63,858 nt of DNA. Origin: a candidate division Zixibacteria bacterium HGW-Zixibacteria-1. Its GTDB lineage: Bacteria > Zixibacteria > MSB-5A5 > GN15 > PGXB01. Each line of letters starts with the position of its first letter. Position 1 is the first letter of the stretch. A program made the position numbers and the translations under genes. Location of the stretch: the NCBI GenBank assembly GCA_002838945.1, contig PGXB01000018.1, forward strand, positions 1 to 63,858, given 5' to 3'. The notes under the pieces were generated by a model. It did not search any database, was not told where the DNA came from, and worked only from the letters and a program-made list of their open reading frames with translations. Shown here in pieces: positions 55,216-63,858 of this stretch.

Positions 55216-56766
55216 TTATAAATAAGATTCCAATATTCTGAAGGCATCCGGCAGAAATTCGATCAAGTCGCTGGCAATCAACGACCTTTTCCCATACTCC
55301 GCCGCCGCCAGATCACCGGACAAACCATGGACATATATTCCGCAAATCGCCGCATCAATCGGCTTCATCCCCTGCGCCAGAAATGATCCGATTATCCCGG
55401 AGAGAACATCGCCGGTGCCGCCGGTCGCCATGCCGTCATTACCGGTCGGATTGAGATACATTTGCCCGTCAGTATCGACCACCACCGTCGGCGACCCTTT
55501 ATATACAATAACCGCCTTATATTTGCGGGCGTATTTCCTGATTAAATCGAATTTTTCATACAGATCATCGGGGATACTCTCATCGATCAATCGCTTAAAT
55601 TCTCCCGGGTGCGGCGTCAAAACCAGTCCGGGATGTTCTCCCTCCAGAGCGGCGCGGTCCTTCTCGAAAGCATTCAGACCGTCGGCATCGATAATGGCCG
55701 GTTTGTCGAGCAAAGCCACCAGACGCTGGATCAAATCTCTTGTCTCGAAATGCCGGCCGATTCCCGGCCCGATAATCACGGCATCGTTTTCGGCAATTTT
55801 CATTTTTATTTCGCCCAGACCACGTTTGGCCAGCGCGCCTTTTTTGGCGACATCGGGCAAAGGATAAGTCATCGGCTCGGTCAACTTCACTTCGAGAATA
55901 TGATTCAGTGACTGCGGGCACCCCACGGTCACCAGTCCCGCCCCGGATCGGGCCGAAGCATTGGCCGCCATGGCCGCTGCACCGGTCAGACCGGTCGATC
56001 CGGCCAATATGAACAACTTGCCGAAATCCCCCTTATGGCCATCCGGTCGGCGTTTCGGAAGTAAATCCGCCGCCATATCAATGGTGATCAGATTTTCCTT
56101 AATACCGAATGAGTCAACGACTTCGTCGGGAATGCCGATCGGTATTACTTCGATATAACCGGCCAACTCCCGCCCGGGTGAATGATACAATCCGATTTTG
56201 GGCAGAGCCAGCGTAAATGTATAATCGGCTACAATGACCGCACCCTCATGATGCCCGGTATCGACATTCAACCCCGATGGGCAATCAATGGCAATAACAG
56301 GAACACTCTGCGTATTGATGTACTCAATCATTCCCGCCAATAATCCACTGGGGACGCCCTCGAAACCGGTCCCGAAAATGGCATCGATGATATAATCCGC
56401 CTCGAGGGAATCGGGCAATTGATCAGCCGAGCCTATGCCGTTGATATTAATATCCATCTCGCGCGCCCGGCCGAAATTAAGAGCGGCATCGGCGGATAAT
56501 TTCTCGACAGGCGCCGGGTAAAATATTGTCACACTGGCGCCGGACTGATGCAAATATCTCCCGACGACAAAACCGTCTCCCCCATTGTTGCCCTTGCCGC
56601 AAAAGATGCCGATTTTCTTGCCCTGAAGATTTTGAAGGATCAAATCCCTGATTCTCTCGGCAATTCCGCGTCCGGCATTTTCCATCAGTTCCGGGCCGGG
56701 AATACCTTTCATCTCGATTGCCTCTTTGTCAATCAGGCGCATCTGTTCGGCGGTTACAAGTTTCAT
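55216..56766 (-). CDS. nnr: Bifunctional NAD(P)H-hydrate repair enzyme (epimerase and dehydratase)
   Basis: Repairs damaged NAD(P)HX. 516 residues. The YjeF_N epimerase half (about 1-215) has CGKGNNGGDGFVVGRYL; the C-terminal ADP-dependent dehydratase half has GSTGLTGAAAMAANASARSG and NDGMATGGTGDVLSG. It overlaps the lon stop by 4 bases (ATGA). Confidence 0.93.
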   Translation of the reverse strand: MKLVTAEQMRLIDKEAIEMKGIPGPELMENAGRGIAERIRDLILQNLQGKKIGIFCGKGNNGGDGFVVGRYLHQSGASVTIFYPAPVEKLSADAALNFGRAREMDININGIGSADQLPDSLEADYIIDAIFGTGFEGVPSGLLAGMIEYINTQSVPVIAIDCPSGLNVDTGHHEGAVIVADYTFTLALPKIGLYHSPGRELAGYIEVIPIGIPDEVVDSFGIKENLITIDMAADLLPKRRPDGHKGDFGKLFILAGSTGLTGAAAMAANASARSGAGLVTVGCPQSLNHILEVKLTEPMTYPLPDVAKKGALAKRGLGEIKMKIAENDAVIIGPGIGRHFETRDLIQRLVALLDKPAIIDADGLNAFEKDRAALEGEHPGLVLTPHPGEFKRLIDESIPDDLYEKFDLIRKYARKYKAVIVYKGSPTVVVDTDGQMYLNPTGNDGMATGGTGDVLSGIIGSFLAQGMKPIDAAICGIYVHGLSGDLAAAEYGKRSLIASDLIEFLPDAFRILESYL

Positions 56767-59147
56767 GAGTTTTTCTTCCTGCCTGATTTTTTCTTCTCGC
56801 CAGGCGCATCATCCAAAGCCTGCCTTAGAACCTCGCTGGCATCGGATACAAATATGAACTTTATCTCTTTCTTTATCTCCGCCGGCACTTCAATTATATC
56901 CTTCTTATTTTCTTTCGGAAGAATCACCGTCTTTACTCCGGCCCGATAAGCCGCCAGAAGCTTTTCCTTCAAGCCGCCGATCGGCAGCACTTCACCGCGC
57001 AGGGTGATTTCTCCGGTCATGGCCAGCTGCGGCTTGACCGGCCGCCCGGAAAGAATCGAGGCCAGCGCCGTGGCCATCGTTATTCCGGCCGAGGGACCAT
57101 CCTTGGGTGTGGCGCCCGAAGGTACATGGATATGTATCTCATGATGATCGCAAATGTCTGACTTGATGCCCAGGGCGTCGCAATTCGACCGCACATAAGA
57201 CAGGGCCGCCATCGCCGACTCTTTCATGATATCTCCAAGATGGCCGGTCAGGATCAAATCCTTCTTGCCTTTCATCATGGTTGCTTCAATAAACAAAATC
57301 TCACCGCCGACCGAGGTCCAGGCCAGCCCCGGCACCACGCCGATCCGCCCCTTTTTGGAGACAACTTCGCGCGAGAATCGCTGCGGCCCCAGATATTTCT
57401 GGATATCACCGCCGGCAACCATAAATTTCTTTTTCGAGCCGGCGGCAATCTTCCGGGCCACTTTGCGGCATACCGAAGCTATCTCACGTTCGAGGTTGCG
57501 TAAACCCGACTCGCGTGTATAGCCGTTTATCAGTTCCAAAATGCCGGTATCATCGATTTTCAAAACCCTGGCCGTTATCCCGTGGTTTTCAAGCTGCTTG
57601 GGAATCAGATGCCTCTTGGCGATTTCCAGCTTTTCCAGATCAGTGTAACCCGGAATCCGAATTATCTCCATCCGATCGCGAAGGACCGGCGGAATCGGAT
57701 CGAGCAGGTTGGCCGTTGTGATAAACATCACTTTCGACAAATCAAACGGCACTTCGAGATAATGATCCGAGAAAGAATCATTCTGTTCCGGATCGAGCAC
57801 TTCCAGAAGGGCGCTCGACGGATCACCGCGGAAATCACTGCCTATTTTGTCGACCTCATCGAGCATAATGATCGGATTATTGGAGCCGGCCCGCTTGATG
57901 CTCTGCACTATCCGTCCCGGAAGCGCCCCGATATAGGTTCGGCGGTGTCCGCGTATCTCGGCTTCATCCCGCATCCCGCCAAGCGATATCCGCTCAAAAC
58001 TGCGCCCCATCGCCCGCGCTATCGAGCGCCCCAGTGAAGTTTTGCCGACCCCGGGCGGTCCGACAAAACAAAGAATCGGCCCTTTAACGTCGCTTTTCAG
58101 CTTGCGCACCGCCAGGTATTCCAGAATGCGATCCTTAACCTTGGTAAGATCATAATGGTCGTCGTCAAGAATCTTTTTGGCCTTACGGAGATTCAGGACA
58201 TCGGTCGTCGACACGGACCATGGCAGCATTATCAACCAGTCGAGGTATGTTCGTGAAACGGTGTACTCCGCGGAGGCCGGATTCATTCGCGAAAGCCGTT
58301 CCAGTTCTTTCTTCGCGGCGCTTCCGACCGTTTTCGGCATTTTTGCCTGTATTATTTTTTCTTCAAGTTCGTCCAGTTCGGCCCGGTCATCCTTTTCGCC
58401 CAGTTCTTTCTTGATCGCCTTGAGCTGTTCACGGAGAATAAAGTCACGCTGCATCTTGCCCAGTTCCGACTGCGCCTCGCTCTGGATTTTTTTCGAAATC
58501 TCCAGAACTTCCATTTCCTTGTTCACAATCGACATCATCTTTTGCAGGCGTTTGTAAACATCGCTCTCCTCGATGATCTGCTGTTTTTCGTTGATATCAA
58601 TACTCAGGTTGGAAGCAATCAGGTCGGTCAGCTTTGATGGTGTCTCCTGGTTGATGGCGGAAATATAAAGTTCCTCCGACAGGTTCGGCGATAGATCGAC
58701 GATTTTCTTAAGCTGCTCGATCAGATTGCGCTGCAGGGCCTCGGCTTTGAGGGAATGCACCGTTTTATCCGGAATCTCCTCGACTTCAGCCGTTAAATAC
58801 GGCTGCGTCTGGATGAAACGCTTGATTCTGATGCGAGCCAGCCCCTGAACCAGAAAGCGAATGGTCCCATCCGGGAAACGAAGCATCTTGAGAATATTGC
58901 CCGATGTCCCCACCCGGCGAATATCATCGGGGCCGGGATCCTCGGTAGCTTTATCGGATTGAAGGAAGACCCCGACCACACTGCCCTGCATCAGTGCTTC
59001 ATCGATTAACCGCGCCTGTTTCTGCTCGTTGGCAATCAAAGGCACGACCAGATGCGGAAAGACAACCATGCCGCGCACCGGCAGGATAGGCAGTATCTGG
59101 ATCTTGGACGATTTGCCGGAGTCTATTTTATCAATGCTTTTTTTCAT
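56763..59147 (-). CDS. lon: ATP-dependent protease Lon
   Basis: 794 residues, standard LonA length. N-terminal LON substrate domain ([20 protein letters not shown]), Walker [10 protein letters not shown], Walker [10 protein letters not shown], and protease domain with catalytic Ser near residue 685 ([16 protein letters not shown]) and Lys in [13 protein letters not shown]. The tail is basic (EKKKSGRKK). GGGAG precedes ATG 59147. Cytoplasmic protein quality control. Confidence 0.97.
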   Translation of the reverse strand: MKKSIDKIDSGKSSKIQILPILPVRGMVVFPHLVVPLIANEQKQARLIDEALMQGSVVGVFLQSDKATEDPGPDDIRRVGTSGNILKMLRFPDGTIRFLVQGLARIRIKRFIQTQPYLTAEVEEIPDKTVHSLKAEALQRNLIEQLKKIVDLSPNLSEELYISAINQETPSKLTDLIASNLSIDINEKQQIIEESDVYKRLQKMMSIVNKEMEVLEISKKIQSEAQSELGKMQRDFILREQLKAIKKELGEKDDRAELDELEEKIIQAKMPKTVGSAAKKELERLSRMNPASAEYTVSRTYLDWLIMLPWSVSTTDVLNLRKAKKILDDDHYDLTKVKDRILEYLAVRKLKSDVKGPILCFVGPPGVGKTSLGRSIARAMGRSFERISLGGMRDEAEIRGHRRTYIGALPGRIVQSIKRAGSNNPIIMLDEVDKIGSDFRGDPSSALLEVLDPEQNDSFSDHYLEVPFDLSKVMFITTANLLDPIPPVLRDRMEIIRIPGYTDLEKLEIAKRHLIPKQLENHGITARVLKIDDTGILELINGYTRESGLRNLEREIASVCRKVARKIAAGSKKKFMVAGGDIQKYLGPQRFSREVVSKKGRIGVVPGLAWTSVGGEILFIEATMMKGKKDLILTGHLGDIMKESAMAALSYVRSNCDALGIKSDICDHHEIHIHVPSGATPKDGPSAGITMATALASILSGRPVKPQLAMTGEITLRGEVLPIGGLKEKLLAAYRAGVKTVILPKENKKDIIEVPAEIKKEIKFIFVSDASEVLRQALDDAPGEKKKSGRKKNS

Positions 59148-59192
59148 CTTTTTACTCCCTGTATGGATGTATTTCGGCTCCCGACCGTTATT

Positions 59193-60248
59193 CTATATAT
59201 TAAACCGGAAAAGAATAACATCGCCGTCCTGCACCACGTAATCCTTCCCTTCGACATGAAGCTTCGCGGCGGCCTTGAGAGCCGGAAGCGTCTTATATAT
59301 CATATAATCGTCATATGTGGCCACTTCCGCACGAATAAATCCTCTCTCGAAATCGGTATGAACCGTCCCCGCCGCTTTCGGGGCGGGACTTCCCTTCCGG
59401 AGCGTCCAGGCCCGGCACTCCGGCGGTCCCACCGTAAAAAACGTAATCAAACCAAGAAGTTTAAAGGATTTTCGGATGAACTTATCGACCACGGGCTTTT
59501 CAATATTCAACTCTTTTAAAAAGGCCTGCCGATCTTCATCCGATAAGACCGCCAGTTCCATTTCGATTTTGCCGCATATCACCGAAATATCGCGCATCCC
59601 CTCGCGGCAAAACTTCTCATACCCCGCGTATAGAGCCGCATAATCGGGAAGCATTTCCTCCGCAATATTAAACGTAATCAATTGAGGTTTAAGTGTCAAA
59701 AACGAGTATCCCCGGACTTCCTTCTTATCCTCTTCACTCAGGCCGATCTCAATGAGCAATTTGTCGTTATTCAGCGCTTCATGGCAGCGCTGAAGAACCT
59801 CAAGTTCACGGGCCCGCTCCTGGTGGCCGGTCAATTTGATGGTCCGCGCCAGTTTTTCGATATTGTGTTCAATTATCATAAGGTCCGATAAGACCATTTC
59901 ATCATTGAGCGCCTGCAAGTCCTGCTCAGGATGGGATCCGGGGCTGAAATTATCGACTACTATCACGATCGCATCGACCAGCCTTAAATCATGCAGAATT
60001 TCCAGGTCACCCCGGCCTTTCTTTCCCTTGCCGGTGAACCCGGGCGCATCCAGAAACTCTATCTCGGCATATGTTATCTTCTTGGGCTGATGTATATCGC
60101 TCAGTTCCGCAAGGCGTCGGTCGGGGACTTTTATTACCGCCCGATGCGAGGCCTGTGAATAATCGCCAACCGCTTCCTGTTGCCCTGATGCGGCGTTAAA
60201 TAGCGTCGTTTTGCCCGATTGAGGCAGTCCTACAATACCTAATTTCAT
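59193..60248 (-). CDS. YchF/Obg-like ATPase, PQSGKTT variant
   Basis: 351 residues, close to the usual 363. Walker A is GLPQSGKTT (not the common PNVGKST), G3 is FLDAPGF, and the G4 position reads FNIAEE, i.e. NxxE, which in YchF proteins goes with ATP preference. The C-terminal TGS-like end has ECRAWTLRKGSPAPKAAG. Resembles the DUF933-type YchF variant. Possible role in translation or stress response. Confidence 0.88.
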   Translation of the reverse strand: MKLGIVGLPQSGKTTLFNAASGQQEAVGDYSQASHRAVIKVPDRRLAELSDIHQPKKITYAEIEFLDAPGFTGKGKKGRGDLEILHDLRLVDAIVIVVDNFSPGSHPEQDLQALNDEMVLSDLMIIEHNIEKLARTIKLTGHQERARELEVLQRCHEALNNDKLLIEIGLSEEDKKEVRGYSFLTLKPQLITFNIAEEMLPDYAALYAGYEKFCREGMRDISVICGKIEMELAVLSDEDRQAFLKELNIEKPVVDKFIRKSFKLLGLITFFTVGPPECRAWTLRKGSPAPKAAGTVHTDFERGFIRAEVATYDDYMIYKTLPALKAAAKLHVEGKDYVVQDGDVILFRFNI

Positions 60249-60318
60249 AATTGCATTTTATCCTACATTGGAGAAATAAGCAAGTTTAAACACGGCACGT
60301 CCGTCCGCACAACTCACT

Positions 60319-61179
60319 CTAATTTAACTCTGTTTGGTCCGCCAGCGAACGAAGTATTTTCAGATTCTCAATATCCTCGTGCAAGTCATCACTCTTGGGT
60401 GTTTCCAGAATTTTCGGCACCCTGTTTAGACGCCGGTCATTCACAATATTCCTGAATGGTTCCAGCCCAAGCTCTCCTTCACCGATGTGCTCATGGCGGT
60501 CCTTTTTCGAGCCGAATGGCTTCTTGGAATCATTGAAATGGATGATTTGAAGCCGCTTCAATCCTATGATATCATCAAATTCCTTCATCGTGGCGCGGTA
60601 ATCCTTCGGATCCTGGAGCTTGTAACCGGCGGCAAAGATATGACAGGTGTCCAGACAAACCGAAACGCGGTTCTTATCTTCGACCATATCAATTATTCGC
60701 GCCAGTTGCTCGAACCTGTAACCGAGATTTGTCCCTTGCCCCGCCGTCGTTTCGATACATATCGATGTCTTGCCGTTTGGAAGTTCACCGAGAATGCGAT
60801 TGAATGCATCGGCGATCCGTTTCAACCCGGCCTCCTCGCCGGAACCGACATGTGACCCGGGATGCATGACCAGTTGGGGAATTTTCAAGACTTCGCAGCG
60901 CTCCATTTCAATTCTGAAAGCATCTATCGATTTTAGATACAACTCCTCATCGGGCGATCCGAGATTGATCAAATAGCTGGTATGGGCGCAGGCCGTTTTC
61001 ACGCCGCTTCTCTTTTGTTCGTCAAAAAAACGGGCGATTTCATCATCCGTCAAGGTCTTGGCTTTCCACTGGTTTGATTGCTTGGTAAATATCTGAATTA
61101 CAGTACAGCCGGCCTTCTCTCCGTCCAAAACGGCATTATAAACACCGCCCGCAATAGACATATGTGCGCCCAATAACAT
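60319..61179 (-). CDS. nfo: Endonuclease IV
   Basis: Apurinic/apyrimidinic endonuclease of base-excision repair. 286 residues. Zinc-ligand motifs: LLGAHMSIAGG, CAHTSYLINLGSP, VMHPGSHVG, ICIETTAGQGT, CLDTCHIFAAGY, IHFNDSKKPFGSKKDRHEHI with GEG after it. All metal-binding residues look intact. Confidence 0.95.
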   Translation of the reverse strand: MLLGAHMSIAGGVYNAVLDGEKAGCTVIQIFTKQSNQWKAKTLTDDEIARFFDEQKRSGVKTACAHTSYLINLGSPDEELYLKSIDAFRIEMERCEVLKIPQLVMHPGSHVGSGEEAGLKRIADAFNRILGELPNGKTSICIETTAGQGTNLGYRFEQLARIIDMVEDKNRVSVCLDTCHIFAAGYKLQDPKDYRATMKEFDDIIGLKRLQIIHFNDSKKPFGSKKDRHEHIGEGELGLEPFRNIVNDRRLNRVPKILETPKSDDLHEDIENLKILRSLADQTELN

Positions 61180-61599
61180 GCTTATTTCCCTTGTTTCTCG
61201 TTCTTGTTGTTTGCCAATAGTAACGCTTCACCATGCTCCACAGTTCCATATAAAGAACCATCCCTAAGAAAACAAAGATAAACCCCTTTTGGCAATGACT
61301 ATTTCAAACCAATAATCCCCGGACCCGACCATTGGGCAACTTATAAATATATGGGAAATTTCCCATAATTTATTTCATAAAATGGCCGCTGACGGGAAAG
61401 TAACCTCGCTGTAAAATGTCCTTCGTAATAAATTTTTTACAGAACTGGCCTTTCCGCCGACCACAACATATTCTCTGGCTTCAGGTTACAATCTATTTCA
61501 AATCGCCCCTTAAAAAATGGTCCGGATATGTCGAAATTATATATGGTTGGCAGATTATTTTCATGCTGTTTCTGTAAACCACGTAAGGAGTATTTCATA
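61180..61599. other. Gene-free region upstream of the pilin operon
   Basis: About 420 bases with no convincing gene. It contains a perfect 18-bp palindrome at 61350-61367 and the AAGGAG (61585-61590) that marks the start of the first pilin gene. No sigma-54 type promoter was seen with confidence. Confidence 0.6.
61350..61367. promoter_or_regulatory. 18-bp perfect palindrome, candidate operator
   Basis: TATGGGAAATTTCCCATA reads the same on both strands. It lies about 230 bases upstream of the pilin operon and 170 upstream of nfo (divergent), so it could control either. Confidence 0.4.
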
Positions 61600-61959
61600 A
61601 TGATATCACGCAATACCGATAAGGGCTTCACCATCATGGAAGTTCTTGTGTCAATTATTATTTTGACATTATCCCTGCTCCTTTTGCTGAATATGGCCAT
61701 GGTGGCCCTTGAAGCCAACGACTGGTCGAACAAAGCGACCGCATCCACCCAGCTCCTTCAGGACAAACTGGAGGAATTGCGGACGACAATGTCATTATCG
61801 AACGGCGTCGATACCCTGCAGGGTATTGAACGGCGATGGCAGGTCACCAAAACCGCCGATCATCTGAGAAGAATCGATATTATGGCATCGTGGCAGAATA
61901 ATCGCGGTGATTTGCTTCATAACAATATTACCGCCTATGTAAGAACCGACAGCACTTAG
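61600..61959 (+). CDS. Type IV pilin-like protein with class III signal (PilV-like)
   Basis: 119 residues from ATG 61600, with AAGGAG upstream; the frame is open 24 codons further. Prepilin signal KGFTIMEVLV with cleavage after the Gly (N-methylated Phe) and a Glu at position 5, followed by a hydrophobic helix. Small globular tail. Minor pilin of a type IV pilus or pseudopilus. The next gene starts 8 bases after its stop. Confidence 0.85.
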   Translation: MISRNTDKGFTIMEVLVSIIILTLSLLLLLNMAMVALEANDWSNKATASTQLLQDKLEELRTTMSLSNGVDTLQGIERRWQVTKTADHLRRIDIMASWQNNRGDLLHNNITAYVRTDST

Positions 61960-61967
61960 GTAACGCC

Positions 61968-62789
61968 ATGAAAAAAGCCCAAAGACATCTGAAGAATATT
62001 CAAGGCTTTTCATTGCTGGAAATCCTCATTGCGATGTTTTTATCGGCAGTCGTGCTGACTGTCATATTCAGGCTCTTTATTACCCAGCACAAGAACTGGT
62101 CGATTCAGGAACAAGTGACAGACATGCAGCAGAATGCGCGCGCCGCGATGGATGAACTGGGGCGGCAGATCCGTATGGCCGGGCATGAGCTCCCCCTCGG
62201 ATTACAGGGTATTATTGCATATAATACAAATCCCGACACCATCATTATTACCTATGCCGACGGCGGATGCGATGCCCCGACCGAAACCGATATGCCCCAG
62301 GCAACATCGGCAATCGACTGTAATGGCCATGATATTTCCTGCTTCTACGACGGTCAATGGGCTTATATCTTTCATCCGGATTCCGGCGGCGGTGAATTCT
62401 TCGAAATCAGCAACGTCGCAACCGGTTCCTCCCAGATCGAACACAACACTTGCCCATTATCCAAAGCATATGCCAGGGGCGCCATCGTGATTTCACTGCA
62501 ACGGATTAAGTACTTTATCGATAACACCGACTCTTTGCATCCCAATTTGATGATGGAACTTCCCGGCCGTTCGCCCCAGATTTATGCCGAGAATGTCGCC
62601 GACCTGCAATTCCGGTACACCATGAAAAACGGTTTGACGGTCGACGTCCCCGTCATAATTGATGATCTCAGAGAGGTGGAGATTTTTCTAATGGCCAAAA
62701 CCAGTCTGCCTGATTCGGATTTTCCGAATGACCCTTACCGGCAGGTACAATACACTTCCAGGATTAACCTGAGAAACTTCGACATTTGA
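61968..62789 (+). CDS. PilW-like minor pilin, copy 1
   Basis: 273 residues. Prepilin signal QGFSLLEILIAMFLSAVVLT with Glu at +5. The globular part has WSIQEQVTDMQQNARAAMDE and LGRQIRMAGHELPLGLQG. Nearly the same length and very similar sequence as the following gene, so a tandem duplicate. Operon with the PilV-like gene. Confidence 0.85.
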   Translation: MKKAQRHLKNIQGFSLLEILIAMFLSAVVLTVIFRLFITQHKNWSIQEQVTDMQQNARAAMDELGRQIRMAGHELPLGLQGIIAYNTNPDTIIITYADGGCDAPTETDMPQATSAIDCNGHDISCFYDGQWAYIFHPDSGGGEFFEISNVATGSSQIEHNTCPLSKAYARGAIVISLQRIKYFIDNTDSLHPNLMMELPGRSPQIYAENVADLQFRYTMKNGLTVDVPVIIDDLREVEIFLMAKTSLPDSDFPNDPYRQVQYTSRINLRNFDI

Positions 62790-62908
62790 GGCGTCACCGC
62801 AGTGGGAGAACACGACTATTGTAAAATGGTGGTGTTCTCACGTAACGAGCACATGAATTTTTTACTTATAAGGCCGCAATACGCAATAATAAAAGGGTGA
62901 GTAATTTT

Positions 62909-63730
62909 ATGAAGACAACCTTCAAAAAATTGAGAAATGAGCTGGGATTCTCCCTGCTGGAAATTTTAATCGCAATGTTTCTTTCGGCGGTCGTGCTGAC
63001 TGTCATCTTCAAAGTGTTTATCACTCAGCACCAGAACTGGTCGATTCAGGAACAGGTCACCGATATGCAGCAGAATGCCCGCGCCGCCATGGATGAACTG
63101 GGACGGCAGATTCGTATGGCCGGCCTCGAACTTCCTCTTGGCCTGCCCGGCATTATTGCCTATAATACCAACCCGGATACTATTATAGTCACTTATGCCG
63201 ACGGTGGCTGCGATGCCCCTGTCGAATGGACCATGCCTCTCCCCTCGTCGGAACTAAGGTGCGACGGCCATGATATTTCCTGCTTCCGCGACGGTCAATG
63301 GGTCTATATCTTTCACCCCGATTCAGGGGGTGGCGAGTTTTTCCAGATCAGTGAGGTGCAGACCGCGGCGGCCCATATACAGCATAATAAGAGTCCCTTG
63401 TCAAAATGTTATCCCAAAGGGGCGATTATTATCGCTTTGCAAAGAATCAAATACTACATAGATAACAGTGATTCGCTTCATCCGAATCTGATGATGCAGC
63501 TGCCCGGACAATCACCACAAATCTACGCCGAGAATGTTGTCGATCTGCAATTCAAGTACACCATGAAAAATAGCCTGATTTTCGATGTCCCGACGATAAT
63601 CGATGATATCAGGGCTGTCCAGGTAGTATTGACTGCAAGAACCGACCGGCCCGACCCGGATTTTCCGAACGACCCGTACCGCCTGAGACAATATACCTCT
63701 ATGGTCAACTTGCGAAATTACGACATTTGA
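62909..63730 (+). CDS. PilW-like minor pilin, copy 2
   Basis: 273 residues from ATG 62909, which matches copy 1 in length; the open frame starts four codons earlier at GTG 62897. Prepilin signal LGFSLLEILIAMFLSAVVLT. Largely identical to copy 1 through residue about 90 (TDMQQNARAAMDELGRQIRM) and still similar to the end, with differences concentrated in the middle. Both copies retain the prepilin peptidase site. Confidence 0.85.
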   Translation: MKTTFKKLRNELGFSLLEILIAMFLSAVVLTVIFKVFITQHQNWSIQEQVTDMQQNARAAMDELGRQIRMAGLELPLGLPGIIAYNTNPDTIIVTYADGGCDAPVEWTMPLPSSELRCDGHDISCFRDGQWVYIFHPDSGGGEFFQISEVQTAAAHIQHNKSPLSKCYPKGAIIIALQRIKYYIDNSDSLHPNLMMQLPGQSPQIYAENVVDLQFKYTMKNSLIFDVPTIIDDIRAVQVVLTARTDRPDPDFPNDPYRLRQYTSMVNLRNYDI

Positions 63731-63807
63731 TTTTTCCCGGAATACCGGAAGAGATAGAGGGTGAAGTTCCCCCGATTTAGTGGACACGGAGAAAGGATAC
63801 TATTATT

Positions 63808-63858
63808 ATGATTCTTTCTCATCCTGAGTCCCGAAGGACAGGAGGTGTTCAGATGTTG
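63808..63858 (+). CDS. Start of a further pilin-operon gene (partial)
   Basis: ATG 63808 opens a frame that runs off the window end. A second in-frame ATG at 63853 has AGGAGGT (63840-63845 approx.) 7-8 bases upstream and is the likelier start. Only 17 residues are visible. By position it could be a PilX-like minor pilin. Confidence 0.4.
   Translation, partial: MILSHPESRRTGGVQML

Noticed and set aside
1-63858. tRNA, rRNA or CRISPR loci
   Set aside because: I looked in the intergenic gaps on both strands and saw no cloverleaf, rRNA-like or regular direct-repeat array. A tRNAscan or CRISPR finder run would settle this.

Overview
The window looks like chromosomal DNA of an uncultured Gram-negative bacterium of the FCB superphylum, most probably candidate phylum Zixibacteria. 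This is inferred from family resemblance, not from a marker gene. The clues are secreted proteins ending in dockerin-like repeats of the 'NILDVTYLINYLYKGG' type (31902-34061 and 3921-6025), cohesin-like secreted proteins, thrombospondin type-3 repeats, many lipoproteins and outer-membrane barrels, a long SecA and a GH57 glucanotransferase. Most of the DNA is of medium GC; two stretches are visibly AT-rich (38.1-40.4 kb restriction-modification, 53.2-54.2 kb outer-membrane protein). No rRNA, tRNA, CRISPR array, integrase or transposase was recognised.

Layout. 0-6 kb: membrane metalloprotease, HD-GYP response regulator, lipoyl synthase, and a secreted C39-like/dockerin gene split by a frameshift. 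6.07-19.12 kb: a 13-kb, single-strand, phage-derived capsid cluster, transcribed right to left: portal, large terminase, capsid protease fused to a ligase-like domain, small helical protein, decoration protein, HK97-type major capsid protein, Asp-box propeller protein, connector-like protein, two small proteins, two proteins with Sec signal peptides, and a small membrane protein. I see no integrase, repressor, replication, tail-tube, tape-measure or lysis gene. This is the most unusual part of the window: a gene-transfer-agent-like or domesticated capsid system, or a heavily reduced prophage.

19.6-38.1 kb: host genes. A TPR lipoprotein and a cohesin-like protein; a RecB/Cas4-like nuclease; an outer-membrane barrel; a tightly overlapping run cobB-like / pflX-like / TPR-TonB lipoprotein / pyrK / pyrD / pyrF; an SGNH hydrolase; a TSP3-dockerin protein; a two-gene SufC/SufBD iron-sulfur scaffold; and a COG3014 lipoprotein with LpoB. 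38.3-40.3 kb: a MjaI-like type II restriction-modification pair whose methyltransferase carries a degenerate staphylococcal-nuclease-like tail.

40.4-63.9 kb: SDR dehydrogenase, GH57 glucanotransferase coupled to an MlaD/MCE protein, rsgA preceded by an overlooked small basic ORF and possibly using an ATT start, secA, a small phosphatase/HAD/M16-M16 operon, an outer-membrane protein, an alpha/beta hydrolase, nnrDE-lon, ychF-like, nfo, and the start of a type IV pilin-like operon with a tandem duplication of a PilW-like gene. The window cuts the next pilin-operon gene.

All functions are read from motifs in the translated sequence. No database search was run.
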